Below the pieces are notes generated by a model. The model ran no database searches and was not told the origin of the DNA. It worked only from the letters and a program-made list of their open reading frames with translations. A stretch of DNA of 64,000 bases from Papilionanthe hookeriana x Papilionanthe teres. Taxonomy: Eukaryota > Streptophyta > Magnoliopsida > Asparagales > Orchidaceae. The DNA lies in contig CM040427.1 of assembly GCA_022702705.1 (NCBI GenBank), positions 74,205,283 through 74,269,282 of the forward strand. Direction: 5' to 3'. Of the stretch, positions 1 through 10,231 are shown piece after piece. The position numbers were made by a program, and so were the translations under genes. Positions within the stretch are counted from its first letter, which is position 1; every line of letters starts with the position of its first letter.

Positions 1-177
1 GTTCTAGAACCAAGAGAGTTGACTGTGCTTGCTCAAGGAAGAAATGAGCAAAGCATGCCAACAGAAGAACGACAATCTGTACCATGAAGGGCATGGACAC
101 ATTGTCGATGTATGAAGACAGAAACCTCCTGATAATAATGGAGAGTAGAGCAACTCCCTAGCGGAGTTGCCAGAAAT
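1..177 (-). mobile_element. Start of internal region of a minus-strand Ty3/gypsy element
   Basis: This is the leader just inside the LTR at 178-3745, read on the minus strand and running off the left edge. It aligns with the first part of the internal region of the related plus-strand element at 59812 onward: both have a CTCTCCATT stretch soon after the primer site, then a shared run ending in a TTC(C/T)TTGAGCAAG-like block. No coding domain is visible in this short piece. Confidence 0.65.
155..172 (-). other. Primer-binding site, tRNA-Arg type
   Basis: On the minus strand the sequence is TGGCAACTCCGCTAGGGA, five bases after the LTR terminus. It closely resembles the TGGCGACTCC... primer sites of Tat-lineage Ty3/gypsy elements, which pair with the 3' end of a tRNA-Arg. 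One mismatch (A for G at the fifth position) is consistent with decay. Its position immediately after LTR A makes that LTR the 5' LTR. Confidence 0.65.
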
Positions 178-1260
178 TGTCAGTCGCCGAGATGGGTATC
201 CCGACGTCTGCTTTAAAAATATTTAATTTAATTTAGTATATATGTAATTTATAAAAATATCATTTTTTATTTGAAAATATGAAATCAAACCGATCTCACA
301 TTCGCACTAGTTTAAATAAACGAGCACTACACCACAAACAATGCATCCATTACGAGGAATATACACATTACTTGATAATACAACTTGATTAAATAAACTA
401 ATAAAATTGTGACATCTGTTCTGGTCAAGAACATTTTATGTTGACCGACAAGTTTCCTTATTTAAAACAAAAGAATTAAATAGGGATTATATTAATCCGT
501 AGTCTTTAAAGCTCCCTATGAAACGGCACTTATAGTTAATTATAGAATTCTCGATTTAGATCAGAGGTATCTATCTTCATGAATTCAAAGGTTAGGGTTT
601 TCAAGGTAGTGTGTAGGAAAGTCAAGTGGGAAAGAACCAAGTAGGAGAACTTATTTCAGAAATCAAGAGAAAGAAAAGTAGGGGATGTCACAGAATAGAG
701 GCGAACCTCAATGACTTCCCAGACTATCCTATTATTGGGCTTTAAATTTTAGAAATAAATTTATTTTGATTTCAATCCTGCCAATATTAATTATAAGAAT
801 TACACTTGCATAATATCTGATTATGCAAATAACTTAGAATATGGGAGGATTTAGTCGTATCAGACGGCGACCTCAGAATCCTAAGGCGAGTTAGAGCTTA
901 TATTGCACAACATGGTTGTGCAAATGTCTAAAAGGAAATGTGAGGATTTATGTCGCGCTAGACGGACTACCTCGAAGTCCTATGGCTTGTTAATTTATAC
1001 TAAGGGAGGGTTTAGTTGGTGTAGACTCGTCCTCCACCCTTATCGCGTTGCCCTCGAAATTTTGCTTCATACTCCATGTTGTAGCAATATTGAGTTTTAA
1101 GTTTTAAGGTGGACAAGCAATTGTTGAGTCAGTAATTTTATTTTTGGACCTCCTATAAACCATACTACTGACCTCATATTCTAAAGGGTATGGTACGCAC
1201 AAATAAAAGAAAATGCAATAAAGAAAAACAGTGTATATCGCAGTAAGGAAAAGCAGTAAT

Positions 1261-1410
1261 AGCGTGCAGTGAAGTATGGTAAAGGAAAGCAGTAGTATGT
1301 TGAAAAAAATAAAAGTAGCAGTAAAGTACGGTAAAGGAAAGTAGTATGTGCAAGAAAGTAAAAGTAGCAGTAAAGTACGGTAAAGGAAAGCAGTATTATG
1401 TGCAGGAAGA
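1261..1410. repeat. Minisatellite, about 50-bp unit, three copies
   Basis: Three adjacent copies begin near 1261, 1311 and 1360. The shared core is GTAAAGTACGGTAAAGGAAAG followed by a GTAGTATGTGCAAGAAAG-like tail. The second and third copies are nearly identical and the first is more diverged. It lies inside LTR A. Confidence 0.8.
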
Positions 1411-1439
1411 TAAACTTGTTGTAAACGTAAAAGGAACTT

Positions 1440-1575
1440 GTATGTTTGGCGGGCTTACCAAGCAAAAAACTGAACCCTCAAATGGGCTAAACAGAGGGAC
1501 AACAAAGCAGAAAACAGAGCCCCCACAATGTGCAAAGGGGGCAATATAAACAACAAAAACCCGAGCCCCCAATTT
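1440..1575 (-). repeat. Relic of the 57-bp LTR repeat, inverted relative to 17671-17898
   Basis: On the minus strand this reads TTGCCCCCTTTGCACATTG, then GGGGGCTCTGTTTTCTGC. It corresponds to the unit TGCCCCTTTGCAC...GGGGCTCGGTTTTTCTGC that is tandemly repeated in the solo LTR at 16164-21097. The opposite orientation agrees with the opposite orientation of the two LTRs. Two or three degenerate units can be made out. Confidence 0.65.
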
Positions 1576-3771
1576 TTCCCCACTTTTCCATATTTTTCCA
1601 AAAAAAACATTAGTATTTTTATGCAATGATACAAAAATGAAATGAAAATAAGCGTTGATTATATTAGGCACTTTTCAAACGAGTAATCCAACACCAAGTC
1701 TCCCCAACCAATGTCTCCCAAGTATTGTAAAATCATAACCCAAGTAGGTAGCCAGAGGTCCAACATTCCAAACCCATAAAGTAGCCTCTCAAGGCCCTCC
1801 TCAAACCAACAAGATCTCCACTCCAATAACCACATTTGGAGCCATTAAATTGCATTTAAACTTTATAAAAGTAGCTAACAAACAAATAAACCTCTAAATA
1901 GGCTCCTCAACCTTCCAAAAAGTACAAGTAACATGGGTTGAAGAGGCATATCAATATTTGTAAAGCATCAACATGAAGTCCAACTTTCCCAACAAGCATG
2001 CTTTCCATTCCCACACCCCCCCCTCCCCCCCACATTTTCTATGCCATGATATCATTATGAGTAAGAAACGTTAAAGGCATAGATGTGCAAGTCCAAAAAC
2101 TAATTACAAGAGGGCAATGAAAGAGAGCAAAGCAAACAAGCCCAAGCAAGCCCCAAATCAAACAACATGCCATGTTCCAACATGTTTTAAACCATGCATC
2201 AAAGAAGGAAAGGGGAAAGAAAAAAAATACCACTTTCACATGTATACACTTCACAAAGAGGTGAACCCCCAAAGCTTTCAAGTAGAACACGTTAAGCCCA
2301 AAGTAATACTAATAGAGGAAGTATGGCATGCCATTTAAAACTTCTACTTAATGCTTGAAACTCAAACCCCATATATTTAATGTCATTTTCAACAAGATAA
2401 GAAATTATAGAACTTGCAATGATAAGAGAAGAAAAAGGAGAGGGGTAGCTGGCAAAACTTTACCACCAAGAGCACTTCACAACTAACAAGCATACTAAAC
2501 CATAAAACAAAAGGTGTTATACCTTAGTAGTGCAACAACCAACCAAGCAAAAGTGTTGAGTGAGCCAAAAGGGAGGCCAAGGGAACCCAGCCAAGAGATC
2601 GAGCAAGAAAGGGCTAGAGCGAACCCCAGAGGAGAAAGAAACCAGGGGCCTCCAACCTCTCACACACGCACACGTAGTGGATTAACCAGAGAACAGGAGA
2701 GAAAAGAAAAAGGGGCAGTATCTCACCCTCTCCAAAGAAATCACCCAACCAACTGTCCAACCTCAAGAATTCCCCACAGCGGGGAATATATGGTACGAAG
2801 AGAGGGGAAGAGCCAAGTTAAACTCACCCAAGGCAGCTCAAACTCAACCAGAGCTCACCCAAGCTTCACCGAACCAAGGACGGGTCAAACCATTGCAACG
2901 TGACCCACCCACAGGGAGAAGGATCGAGAGAAGAGGAAGAAGAGAGCATTGGAAAGGAGAAAAAACTTCCCCATTTGTGCCAAAGGAGCTAGTGCGGCAG
3001 GCATTTGAGCTCGAAAAGGAAAGTCCACAGTGTCAAGGAGGCAAGAGTGCGCATGATCCCGCGGGAGAAGACGGATGAACTGGCGAGTGACGAGTTAGGG
3101 ACGGGTGCGGGAATGGAATTTAGGGTTTAATTAAGGAGAAGGGAGTTAAATAATTAAGTAAAATATAAATTAATATTATATAATTTATCCAAATGCGCTG
3201 AATTTCATGTTGTTCCCTCACGCTCGGGATCCCGACAAAGTATATGTCCTTCCTAGGCGAATTCGACGTTCCGGATGCTCCGGCGCCGTCCGTTTCGTCA
3301 TCCGGGGTTGTTTGGACAACCTCGTCGACGATCGGGTAAAAAAAAACGTGTCAAATTCGATTCTTCTTGAAATTTTGGCTTGATGTCGACCATCTTCGCA
3401 AATTGGCTTCAGCTCCGATAAGTTGTAGAGTAATTGAAAGCATCGAAGTAGTGAATTGTGAAATTTATGCGTGTAGTGGTGCAAAATGTACGCGAGGCCG
3501 TTCTAGGGCTTAAAGGTCCTATGGGGGACTCCTTTTGAGTTCCTCACGTTAATTTCAACCTTCTATGCGCTAAAGGTACAGAATTACATGCGAAACTCTA
3601 AAAAAAGTAACGAAGTGGTTTTAAAAACCTAAAACAAGGCGGGTCCCATTGCTAAGGATTTAAGATAGTCGAAGGGAAGACCCAAGGGCTAGAATCCTAA
3701 ATCCTAAGGAAAAACGAGACCTCGACAAAAGTGAGGTCCACAACAACTAAACTACAATTTTGTCGAACAAC

Positions 3772-3840
3772 CTATAAATCCAACATCAGGATCACTTCAG
3801 AATGCTCATAAGAAGAACTGGTTGCTTTAATCACGACTGT
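3772..3840 (+). repeat. Alpha module, partial (copy 1)
   Basis: Begins with the usual ATAAATCCAACA...AGATCACTTCAG lead and runs into CTGGTTGC, but the CCATCCAAGC core is missing. It is immediately downstream of LTR A. Confidence 0.5.
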
Positions 3841-4189
3841 GCCGTGAGGGTTGCGGGCGACAAGAACGGGGAAGGACGAGAGAGAAGAAAACAAAAATGA
3901 AGCAAAAAAAAAGGAATTGAGTTCTTGTAACTTGAGTGATTTACTGTATAATTGCTCAAGTAATAAGATCCTCTGCAACTCCATGAACGTAAGCAACTTG
4001 CCGAACCACGTAAATCCATGTGAATTTCTTGTGATTTTTCTCGTTCCAATTTTTCGCTTTATTGTTATTAATTTTCACAACAAGTAGTTCAAAAAAACCC
4101 ACTCGGTACTTAATTTAACCAAATCTAAAAATAAATACATGGAATGCTACAATTATCAAGGGCTGCAAACGAACTGAGCTTTAGCTTAG

Positions 4190-4500
4190 CTACTCATGGC
4201 TCGGTTTCGCAAGGCATCAGTCATTCGAGCCTGACCATTACGATTGCTTAGGAGCTGTGATCTCAAAGGCAACATGATCAGAGACAAGATCTTCAGCAAT
4301 ATTCAATTAAATCTTCATCACATATTCAGCGAGATGGAAATTCACGAGCCTTTGCAGAAAATTCACAAGTATACCATACATATTTTGCAAAAGCTTTAGT
4401 CCACTCATTTCTTGAAAGTCAGAAAGAAAATTAAAATCAATATATATAAAAGAAGATTTACATACAGCTACTCAGATGCTCATCTATTTGTATATCTAAA
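4190..4500 (+). repeat. M3 module, copy 1
   Basis: Matches 46955-47310 and 48545-48890: ATGATCAGAGACAAGATCTTC, an ATTCAATTAAATCTTCATC stretch, then AAAAGCTTTAGTCCACTCATTTC and AAGAAAATTA. It leads directly into an alpha module, as at 46.9 kb. Confidence 0.6.
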
Positions 4501-4504
4501 GTTA

Positions 4505-4700
4505 AAATTTTGTCAAACACCATAAATCCAACAAGAAGTTCACTTCAGCTTGCTCATGGAAGAAACAGTTGCCTTCAAACACATGAGTCGTCCAAACTGC
4601 TATATCTACACTGTTTTAAAAGAGTCCATTGCTGAAGGAACGCAAAACAATTGCCTTTGTTGATGGATTTCACACAGTCATAGTGTGGGGCTAAGAGTGG
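4505..4700 (+). repeat. Alpha module (copy 2)
   Basis: Class I copy. It has the lead ATAAATCCAACAAGAAGTTC, TTCAGCTTGCTCATGGAAG, the core GAGTCGTCCAAACTGCTATAT, then GATGGATTTCACACAGTCAT. The alpha frame is broken, and the end resembles the GGGTAAGAGTGGAT end of other class I copies. Confidence 0.65.
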
Positions 4701-4824
4701 ATCCCTCGAGGACAACCTAGTGCGTGTGTGTGCATCTGTGCGAGGGTAAGAGTGCAAATTTAAACATCACCATGGACATGAACAATAACGCTATCCATGT
4801 TGAATTAATTGTTATACACCTAGT

Positions 4825-4930
4825 GCATTGTAGAGAAAGTCTAATCTACATGTTAAGTTCAACTATAAATTATTGGAAAACTAAGTTCTGAAAGTACCTG
4901 ACGAGCAAACTTTACAATCGCATAATGCAT
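4825..4930 (+). repeat. Gamma module, short diverged copy
   Basis: Shares GCATTGTAGAGAAAGTCT, CTACATGTT and CTGACGAGCAAACTTTA with the 3' part of the 1.3-kb tandem duplication at 39860-42403. Divergence is clearly higher than between those two copies. Confidence 0.55.
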
Positions 4931-5369
4931 CGAGATATATTAGGGACATCAACTGCACAATATTATAAAATTTAAAATCATTAACCATTGTCTTGCATGC
5001 CCAATTCCCCATCCCAATATTTCCTAATCCCTCAGCAGCAAAAAAATAAAAATAAAAAGCCAAAATTGGACCTTCAATGTCACATAAAAGCCTAAATTTC
5101 AAAAATAAAGCCATTATAATCTTCCGGCCCATCCTAAATATTAAACATTAGGTGTTAGGCATGTAAATTTATAAGACATAACTAGCGTGCCTGTAAATCT
5201 TATTTAATTTCATTTCACTCCTTTCTCTTGATTCTTAAAAATACACTGCAGAAAATTAGAGAAGAAAAAATGATTACAATACAAAAAATAACCATGCAGC
5301 ACAACCAAAAAGAATCATATATCACTGCATGAGAGGCATGATCGCCAGATATAATGTATTCATTTACAT

Positions 5370-5403
5370 TATATATATATGTATATATATATATATATAT
5401 ATA
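5370..5403. repeat. (TA)n microsatellite
   Basis: Alternating AT/TA run of about 33 bp, interrupted once by GTATA. It abuts the left target-site duplication of the Mutator-like MITE. Confidence 0.9.
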
Positions 5404-5409
5404 CTGTGT

Positions 5410-5798
5410 GTGCATGAGGGAAAATTATTAGCGCTGCATACGGTATCCACAAATAACAAACGAATAATCTCTGAGATCGTGTATTTCAGGATTATCGGGA
5501 GGTTATTGCAGTATTAATCCGAATAACCAGCGAATAACCTCCTAATAACGCCCAAATAACCTCCGTAGTTTCACTTTTATATTCTTTACCTGTTATTCTG
5601 GGCATTGTGAGGTTATTAGGAGGTTATTGCTTAAACAATGCTGCAATAACTTTCTAATAACCTGCCAATAACCCCCGCCATTTTAATGTTATTCACGTAG
5701 TTATTATAGGTAATTCGATGGTTATTCGGTGGTTATTTGCGGATACCGTACGAAGCGCTGCGTACGTTGTTCGTAGGGAATAATTTTCCGTGCATGTG
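5410..5798. repeat. 9-bp target-site duplication around MITE
   Basis: GTGCATGAG at 5410-5418 and GTGCATGTG at 5790-5798 flank the element at 5419-5789; eight of nine positions match. A 9-bp duplication is the hallmark of Mutator-like elements. Confidence 0.7.
5419..5789. mobile_element. Mutator-like MITE, 371 bp
   Basis: The left end GGAAAATTATT...AGCGCTGCATACGGTATCC is the inverse of the right end, which reads GGATACCGTACGAAGCGCT ... AATAATTTTCC. The right arm has an extra 18 bp or so between the two conserved blocks. Inside, GAATAACC/GGTTATT motifs occur many times in both orientations, giving strong self-complementarity. No transposase is encoded. A 9-bp direct repeat flanks the element. 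Known: non-autonomous MULE derivatives have long TIRs and 8-10-bp duplications. Inferred: this is one of them. Confidence 0.75.
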
Positions 5799-5819
5799 AG
5801 AGAGAGAGAGAGAGAGAGA
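5799..5819. repeat. (GA)n microsatellite
   Basis: About ten GA units directly right of the MITE. Together with the (TA)n on its left this suggests the MITE landed in a (TA)n-(GA)n tract like those at 7864 and 46901. Confidence 0.85.
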
Positions 5820-6124
5820 TACGCCATCAACAAATTATGAGATCATCTTCGATGATAGATTTCATAAGCATCACGCAATACAAAAAATATATATATATCA
5901 AGCAGAACAAGCCACCATTGAAAACTCTCCCACAAAAGTGGATAAAACCATTAAAAAGCCTCACACAAACCCAGAAACAAATGAGTTATTTTTCTTCTTC
6001 TTAAAAAAGTGAAGCGTCACTGATGTATTAATACAAAACATCAGAGTTGCGTATCCATTATCACGCGGCTTAGAATACAACAAATATAGAAGGCAAATAT
6101 CTATCCACGTTAAGACCTCAATAG

Positions 6125-6275
6125 GCTGCTTCAAGGATATAGAAGTGTGAAGGAAATGGGAGCCATAGGCTCATTTGCCTAGGTCCACCAAAAAACGAAT
6201 ACATCCAAATGTTCTCTACCAATGACATAAGAACACAGCTGTTGCCTTATCGCGGCAATGTACCCCTATTTATAA
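6125..6275 (+). repeat. Alpha module, 5' part only (copy 3)
   Basis: Carries GGCTGCTTCAAGGATATAGAA, TCCAAATGTTCTCTACCAATG and ACACAGCTGTTGCC, which align with the copy at 22455-22735. It ends before the CCATCCAAGC core. Confidence 0.55.
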
Positions 6276-6534
6276 ACTCCTGATAATGTTAACATAGACA
6301 AAATAATTAATATAAAAATAAGCTCAAACATCAATGCTTATAGAATTTTAACTATTTGATCGTAATAGTTTTCGTGTGCATCTATTTATATATATAAATT
6401 GAATTATGAAGGTCTAAATTGGAGTCTAAAAGCCTTCGTTTGAGTATAACTAAAATTGAATACACGGAATGTAATTTCAGTAATAGTAGCTATAGTAACA
6501 AAGGTGTAACTTTGGGTGATCAAAATTATTAAAA

Positions 6535-7121
6535 GGTGTGATTGATTTGGATATCTCGAGTCTATTGTTCAAAGCGATAGTGATATAGATGGGGATGTTA
6601 ATAGTAGAATTCAAATTTGTTAGTTGAAGTAGAGGAATGCTTCGAGCCTATTGTGTGATAGAAAAGTACAACTTAGACTGAAAGGAAAATCTTATAAGAT
6701 GGTGGTGAGACCTGCTATGCTCTATGGGGCTGAATGTTGGTCTTTAAAAGAGAAGAATAATACTAAGTTAAGTGTTACCGAGATGAGAATGATTATGTGG
6801 ATAAGTAGCTCTACACTTAGAGACAAATATGAAATGAATATATCCTTGAAAGAGTTAGTGTAGCTCCAGTGGGACAAAATTAGAGAGAGTCGCCTTAGAT
6901 GGTTTGGTCACATTAAACGTTTACCCTCCAATAATCCAATTAGGAGAGTAGATATTTTAAACTCGACTTACGTTAAGAAAGACAGAGGTACACCTAGAAT
7001 GACTTGGGCTTATTGTATAAAAAAATGATCTTAAATTATTAGAATTAAATGAAAATATGACACTAAATAGGATGCAATGGAGAAAAAGAATTCATGTAGC
7101 CGAGGCTTTGTTGTTGTTGTA
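6535..7121 (+). pseudogene. RTE-type LINE 3' end (reverse transcriptase C-terminal region), broken
   Basis: Plus-strand translation gives the familiar C-terminal region of plant RTE-clade non-LTR retrotransposons: YKMVVRPAMLYGAECWSLK near 6697-6755, then TEMRMIMWIS, then IRESRLRWFGHIKR near 6880-6920 and PIRRVDIL near 6940. Stop codons and a frame change separate these blocks, so it is not functional. The copy ends in a TTGTTGTTGTTG tail at 7108-7121, the usual RTE 3' end. The catalytic RT core lies upstream and is absent, so this is a 5'-truncated insertion. Confidence 0.8.
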
Positions 7122-7364
7122 GCTCTATAACTCTGTTATAAACAAATAAATTGGAGGTTGCAAGAAGAGCTACCTGAGTTTACATGGTTTGACATAATTG
7201 TACTTGAATTCCAGCTGATGTTACATGATTTGACATAATTTATTGTACTTGAATTACAAACAAACGAATGTGTGAAAACTGCCACGTGTGTTCCATGTGT
7301 GTGTGTGTGTGTCATACATACCATTCGATTCTTATGTATTTGCATATCTAACACCTAAACTTCA

Positions 7365-7580
7365 TTTTGCCTAACAGCATAAATCAATCAACAAGTTCAC
7401 TTCAGCTTGCTCATGGAAGCCGTGGTTGCCCTTAAACATATGGGCCGTCCAAGCTGTTATATCTCCCCTGCTTGAAAGCTATTTGGGAAGAGTGGTTGAG
7501 TGGATCTCTCAATGAATGCAAGAAAGTTGCCTTTGATGTTGGATTTCACAACATCATTATGTGGGGGTGAGTGGATCGTG
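7365..7580 (+). repeat. Alpha module, class I (copy 4)
   Basis: ATCAATCAACAAGTTCACTT, CTCATGGAAGCCGTGGTTGCCC, core GGGCCGTCCAAGCTGTTATAT, GAAAGTTGCCTTTGATG. From the ATG at 7413 the frame begins M-E-A-V-V-A-L-K-H-M-G-R-P-S-C, then breaks. It ends in GGGGGTGAGTGGATC, resembling a 5' splice site. Confidence 0.7.
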
Positions 7581-7624
7581 TGTGTGGAAAGATTTACTAC
7601 ATTACTCAATTCTTAGGTATTTAC

Positions 7625-7815
7625 ATATTTAATACAGCACATATCCAACAACCAATTCACCACAACTGGGTCGTTGAAGTAGCAGCGGTTACCCTCACAT
7701 ACATGGGTCGTCCAAGCTGCTATATCCCCCTGCTTGAGAAGAGTGGATCAACGAAGGACCCTAAAATGATTGCCTTTGATGGTGGATTTGATGGCGAACT
7801 ATATATATGGGATAA
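7625..7815 (+). repeat. Alpha module, class I, longest open frame (copy 5)
   Basis: Frame 7571-7834 is open across the module. The shared part reads A-A-V-T-L-T-Y-M-G-R-P-S-C, then Y-I-P-L-L-E-K-S-G-S, then K-D-P-K-M-I-A-F-D-G-G-F. The same words recur, broken, in the copies at 38.2, 38.5 and 46.7 kb. I recognise no protein family. The frame could be ancestral coding sequence or chance. Confidence 0.65.
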
Positions 7816-7861
7816 TTACATACAGACCACCTGAAACACTGATATTAACAAATTAACCATG

Positions 7862-7863
<2 letters not shown>

Positions 7864-7928
<65 letters not shown>
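7864..7928. repeat. (TA)n-(GA)n compound microsatellite
   Basis: About 35 bp of TA followed by about 31 bp of GA. The same compound tract sits at the same place in the duplicate copy (46901-46954). Confidence 0.95.
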
Positions 7929-7933
<5 letters not shown>

Positions 7934-7939
7934 TTATAA

Positions 7940-8292
7940 CACCAAAATCCTCTTGATAGTCACGATTAGAGCAAGCTGGGAAAGTAATAACGGGATCACA
8001 GTATGTAAAGACCTACAAAACTTCCATCTTTCTCATCCTTCAGCTCCCCTGCTACACAAAACCATTGAGCAAGGTAATCCTTACCTTTCTCCCACTTCCT
8101 ACCACCCGCCTCCACACAAATCAACTTCTCTAAATCTCAAAAATGTCTCTTCCAACAGGATTATCTAAATCTTGGATTTAAGCCAAAACAGAAGAAAAGT
8201 AGGACATAAGAACCTAAGAACCTATAGGAATCAAAGATGTCCTTTTAGTTGTTTGCAAGTATTTGAGCTAAATCCTGCAACCAAACAGCCCA
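7940..8292 (+). mobile_element. M2 module, Tourist-like MITE relic
   Basis: Shares AGTCACGATTAGAG, CTTCCATCTTTCTCATCCTT and AAACCATTGAGCAAGGTA with 43130-43405 and, inverted, with 22989-23335. It ends GCTAAATCCTGCAACCAAACAGCCC; the terminus ...CCAAACAGCCC is typical of Tourist-like (PIF/Harbinger) MITE ends. The other end is not recognisable, so it is called a relic. Confidence 0.45.
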
Positions 8293-8689
8293 TAATTCTC
8301 ACTCACTTCTCTAGAATCTGAAAAATGCCTCACAAAAATTAAGGCAGAAAATACTGGCTATCATTCAAAAACATTGGGGAAGAGCAATAACCAGAAAGTT
8401 AACCAAAGAAAACATGAAAAAGGGTGGAAAGACAATGAGAAGTCAAAAGCAAAGATCTGCTCCATTCGACCCAAAAAAGATCCACCCATTAAAGAAGAGT
8501 GATGCAGCGACTGTCAAAAGATGCATGAGTCATTCTAGTTGCTCAATTCCATCAAAATAAAAAATCAAAAAAAGCATCAATACTCAGAAGCACCATAACA
8601 TATCATTGGTCAAAGAAAAGAATAAGAGCAAGCTACTCCACCTTTTAAGTTATATTACAGTAGAAAGGAAAAGGCGAGTTATAAACTAA

Positions 8690-8850
8690 GACTCGCCTTA
8701 GTTCCATCAAAAAACTAATATATCCTCATTTTTTCAACCAATGACACATGAATGCAGAGATTACCCATGTAAGCAAGGGCCATCCAAGCTAATCCATTGC
8801 TATTGCAAGAAAAAAGCAGAAATTTCAAAAGAACCACGATAAATTTAATC
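8690..8850 (+). repeat. Alpha module (copy 6)
   Basis: Has TTAGTTCCATCAAAAA, CAATGACACATGAATGCAG, core GGGCCATCCAAGCTAATCCATTG, then GAAAAAAGCAGAAATTTC. The alpha frame is interrupted by a stop inside the core. Confidence 0.65.
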
Positions 8851-9104
8851 ATCATTGCCTAATCACACACACACAGACTCGTGGAATTCAGAGAGGAAGA
8901 ATTTGAATAATTAATCACTATTCTTGGAGATTCAAGTAGATTTTGTTTCTTAGCGTCCATGATTTGCATGAGAAACTTGAAGAATTTTTTTTGTTGGAAA
9001 TGCATTAGGTGTATTATCATTAGTTTGGAATTGCATAATGAACCATTGTAAGATTCAATCATATGTAACTAGATACCAGCACAAGATTAGAGGAAAATTT
9101 TCTT

Positions 9105-9480
9105 GAAAAGATCTTGCATCGGCCTCTTCTTTTCTTAAAATAAGTGTCAAATCATTCATCCACCCGAGCATTTTCATATCAGCAACACTTAATTTTATGC
9201 TTCTCTTTCACATGCCAATGCGCCAAAAGATCAGGTCACCACCATCTATAAAATTTTCCATGTCCGATGTATTCCTTCACTTCTACAAACTTGAATTCTC
9301 GTAATAACATCCCCATCTAAATCACCATTAAGCATAAAAAAATTTCATATGCCACATCATATAATATTCCCATAACATGTTCATTAGTACAAACATAGCA
9401 AAAAATCCATTCCGGATAAAATTATAGCTAATGTGAGATAAAAAAACAAATATTTGAGGGCTGCATATTAAAATTCATGT
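9105..9480 (-). pseudogene. RTE LINE fragment, heavily decayed
   Basis: Plus-strand text ATCATTCATCCACCCGAGCA, CAGCAACACTTAATTTTATGC, ACTTGAATTCTCGTAATAAC and CATCCCCATCTAAATCACCA is the reverse complement of the RTE region encoding the ADMRML-like block and the GDVxSRIQ-like block. It aligns with better copies at 25765-26895 and 33515-34150. A deletion removes the RPAMLYG region. Confidence 0.65.
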
Positions 9481-9750
9481 CCTCTAGAACTGTTTTGAAC
9501 CCAAATTTGCATTTAAATTGTTAACGATCAAATTTAAAAATAATGATAAAGAAGTTTTTGATAAAATAAATATTATATAATTATTCAATAGTGTAGTAAC
9601 TCCGTAACTATATTTCGATGATAAGCATATCAGACGCTCGTCCAACAACCCAACTAAACTGTTCAAATATATAAAAACATGTTTTATAAAAAAGTGGGGA
9701 AAGACAATGGGCTCAAATTCGTTTTGATTCAGACAACAGGCAGATCCAAC

Positions 9751-10231
9751 TGTTGTGAAAAACGACGACAATAAAGTGAAAAAATGAAACGAGAAAAAAT
9801 TGCACGCAGAAAAAACATCAAAGCAACACAAATTTATGTGGTTCGGAAAATTTACCTACGTCCACGGAGCTACAGAGAAATTTATTACTTCGAGGAATTA
9901 CACCGTCGAGCACATCGACATTTACAAGAAAAATCTCTATTTTTTTTCTCCCTTCCTCTCTCTCTCTTCCTCTATTTCTCTCTTAGAGGATTTGACTTGG
10001 CCCTTGGTTGGCTTTTGTTTGGCTTGGCTTTCTCTAAACCAAAAGAGGCTATTTATAGAAACCAAGAGAGTGATAGTTGGTGGTAGGTGAGCAGTAGATG
10101 GGATGTGGTAGGTGGGATGCGGTAGGTGAGCGGTAGGTGAAAAGGTAGGTGGGATGCGGTAGGTTAGCGGTATGTGAGATTCTTAATTAGAAAGCTAATT
10201 AATGTGGATCGGGTGTCCACATTACCTAACA
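9751..10231 (-). mobile_element. Ty1/copia-type solo LTR, 481 bp
   Basis: On the minus strand it begins TGTTAGGTAATGTGGACACC and ends ...TCACAACA. A TATA box (TCTATAAATAG, plus positions about 10049-10059) is followed downstream by a CT-rich leader, then GTCCGTGGACGTAGGT-like and CCGAACCACATAAAT words common in plant copia LTRs. It is flanked by CCAAC on both sides and has no internal region, so it is a solo LTR from unequal recombination. A GGTAGGTGGGATGCGGTAGG minisatellite fills its U3. Confidence 0.85.
10083..10175. repeat. Minisatellite in copia LTR U3
   Basis: Seven or so imperfect copies of a 13-17-bp word around GCGGTAGGTGGGAT / GCGGTAGGTGAG. Confidence 0.8.

Larger units (their letters stand above)
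178..3745 (-). mobile_element. LTR A: 5' LTR of a Tat-like Ty3/gypsy element
   Basis: On the minus strand the LTR starts TGTTGTGGACC at 3745 and ends ...GACTGACA at 178, about 3.57 kb. It is homologous along its length to the solo LTR at 16164-21097 in opposite orientation: the start (GACCTC...GTCGAGG hairpin), the block around 3250-3330 and the GGGGATGTCAC block near 683 all match. It is shorter than its relative, so it carries internal deletions. It contains a 50-bp minisatellite (1261-1410), a piece of the CCCC-rich 57-bp repeat (1440-1560) and a GA-rich stretch (2400-3080). The longest frames inside (for example 2514-2903 plus) have no recognisable domain and coincide with this purine-rich stretch. 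The right flank rejoins the alpha-module context at 3746. Confidence 0.75.
7125..7960 (+). repeat. Segmental duplication, left copy (partner 46205-46995)
   Basis: From ACAAATAAATTGGAGGTT onward this stretch matches 46205-46995 in the same order: two class I alpha modules, a GTGTGTG-containing spacer, a GGGATAATTACATAC block, (TA)n-(GA)n and GAGTTATAACACC. Differences are substitutions and small indels. Direct orientation, about 39 kb apart. Confidence 0.75.

Noticed and set aside
2514..2903. 129-codon plus frame
   Set aside because: Purine-rich part of LTR A; composition explains the lack of stops.
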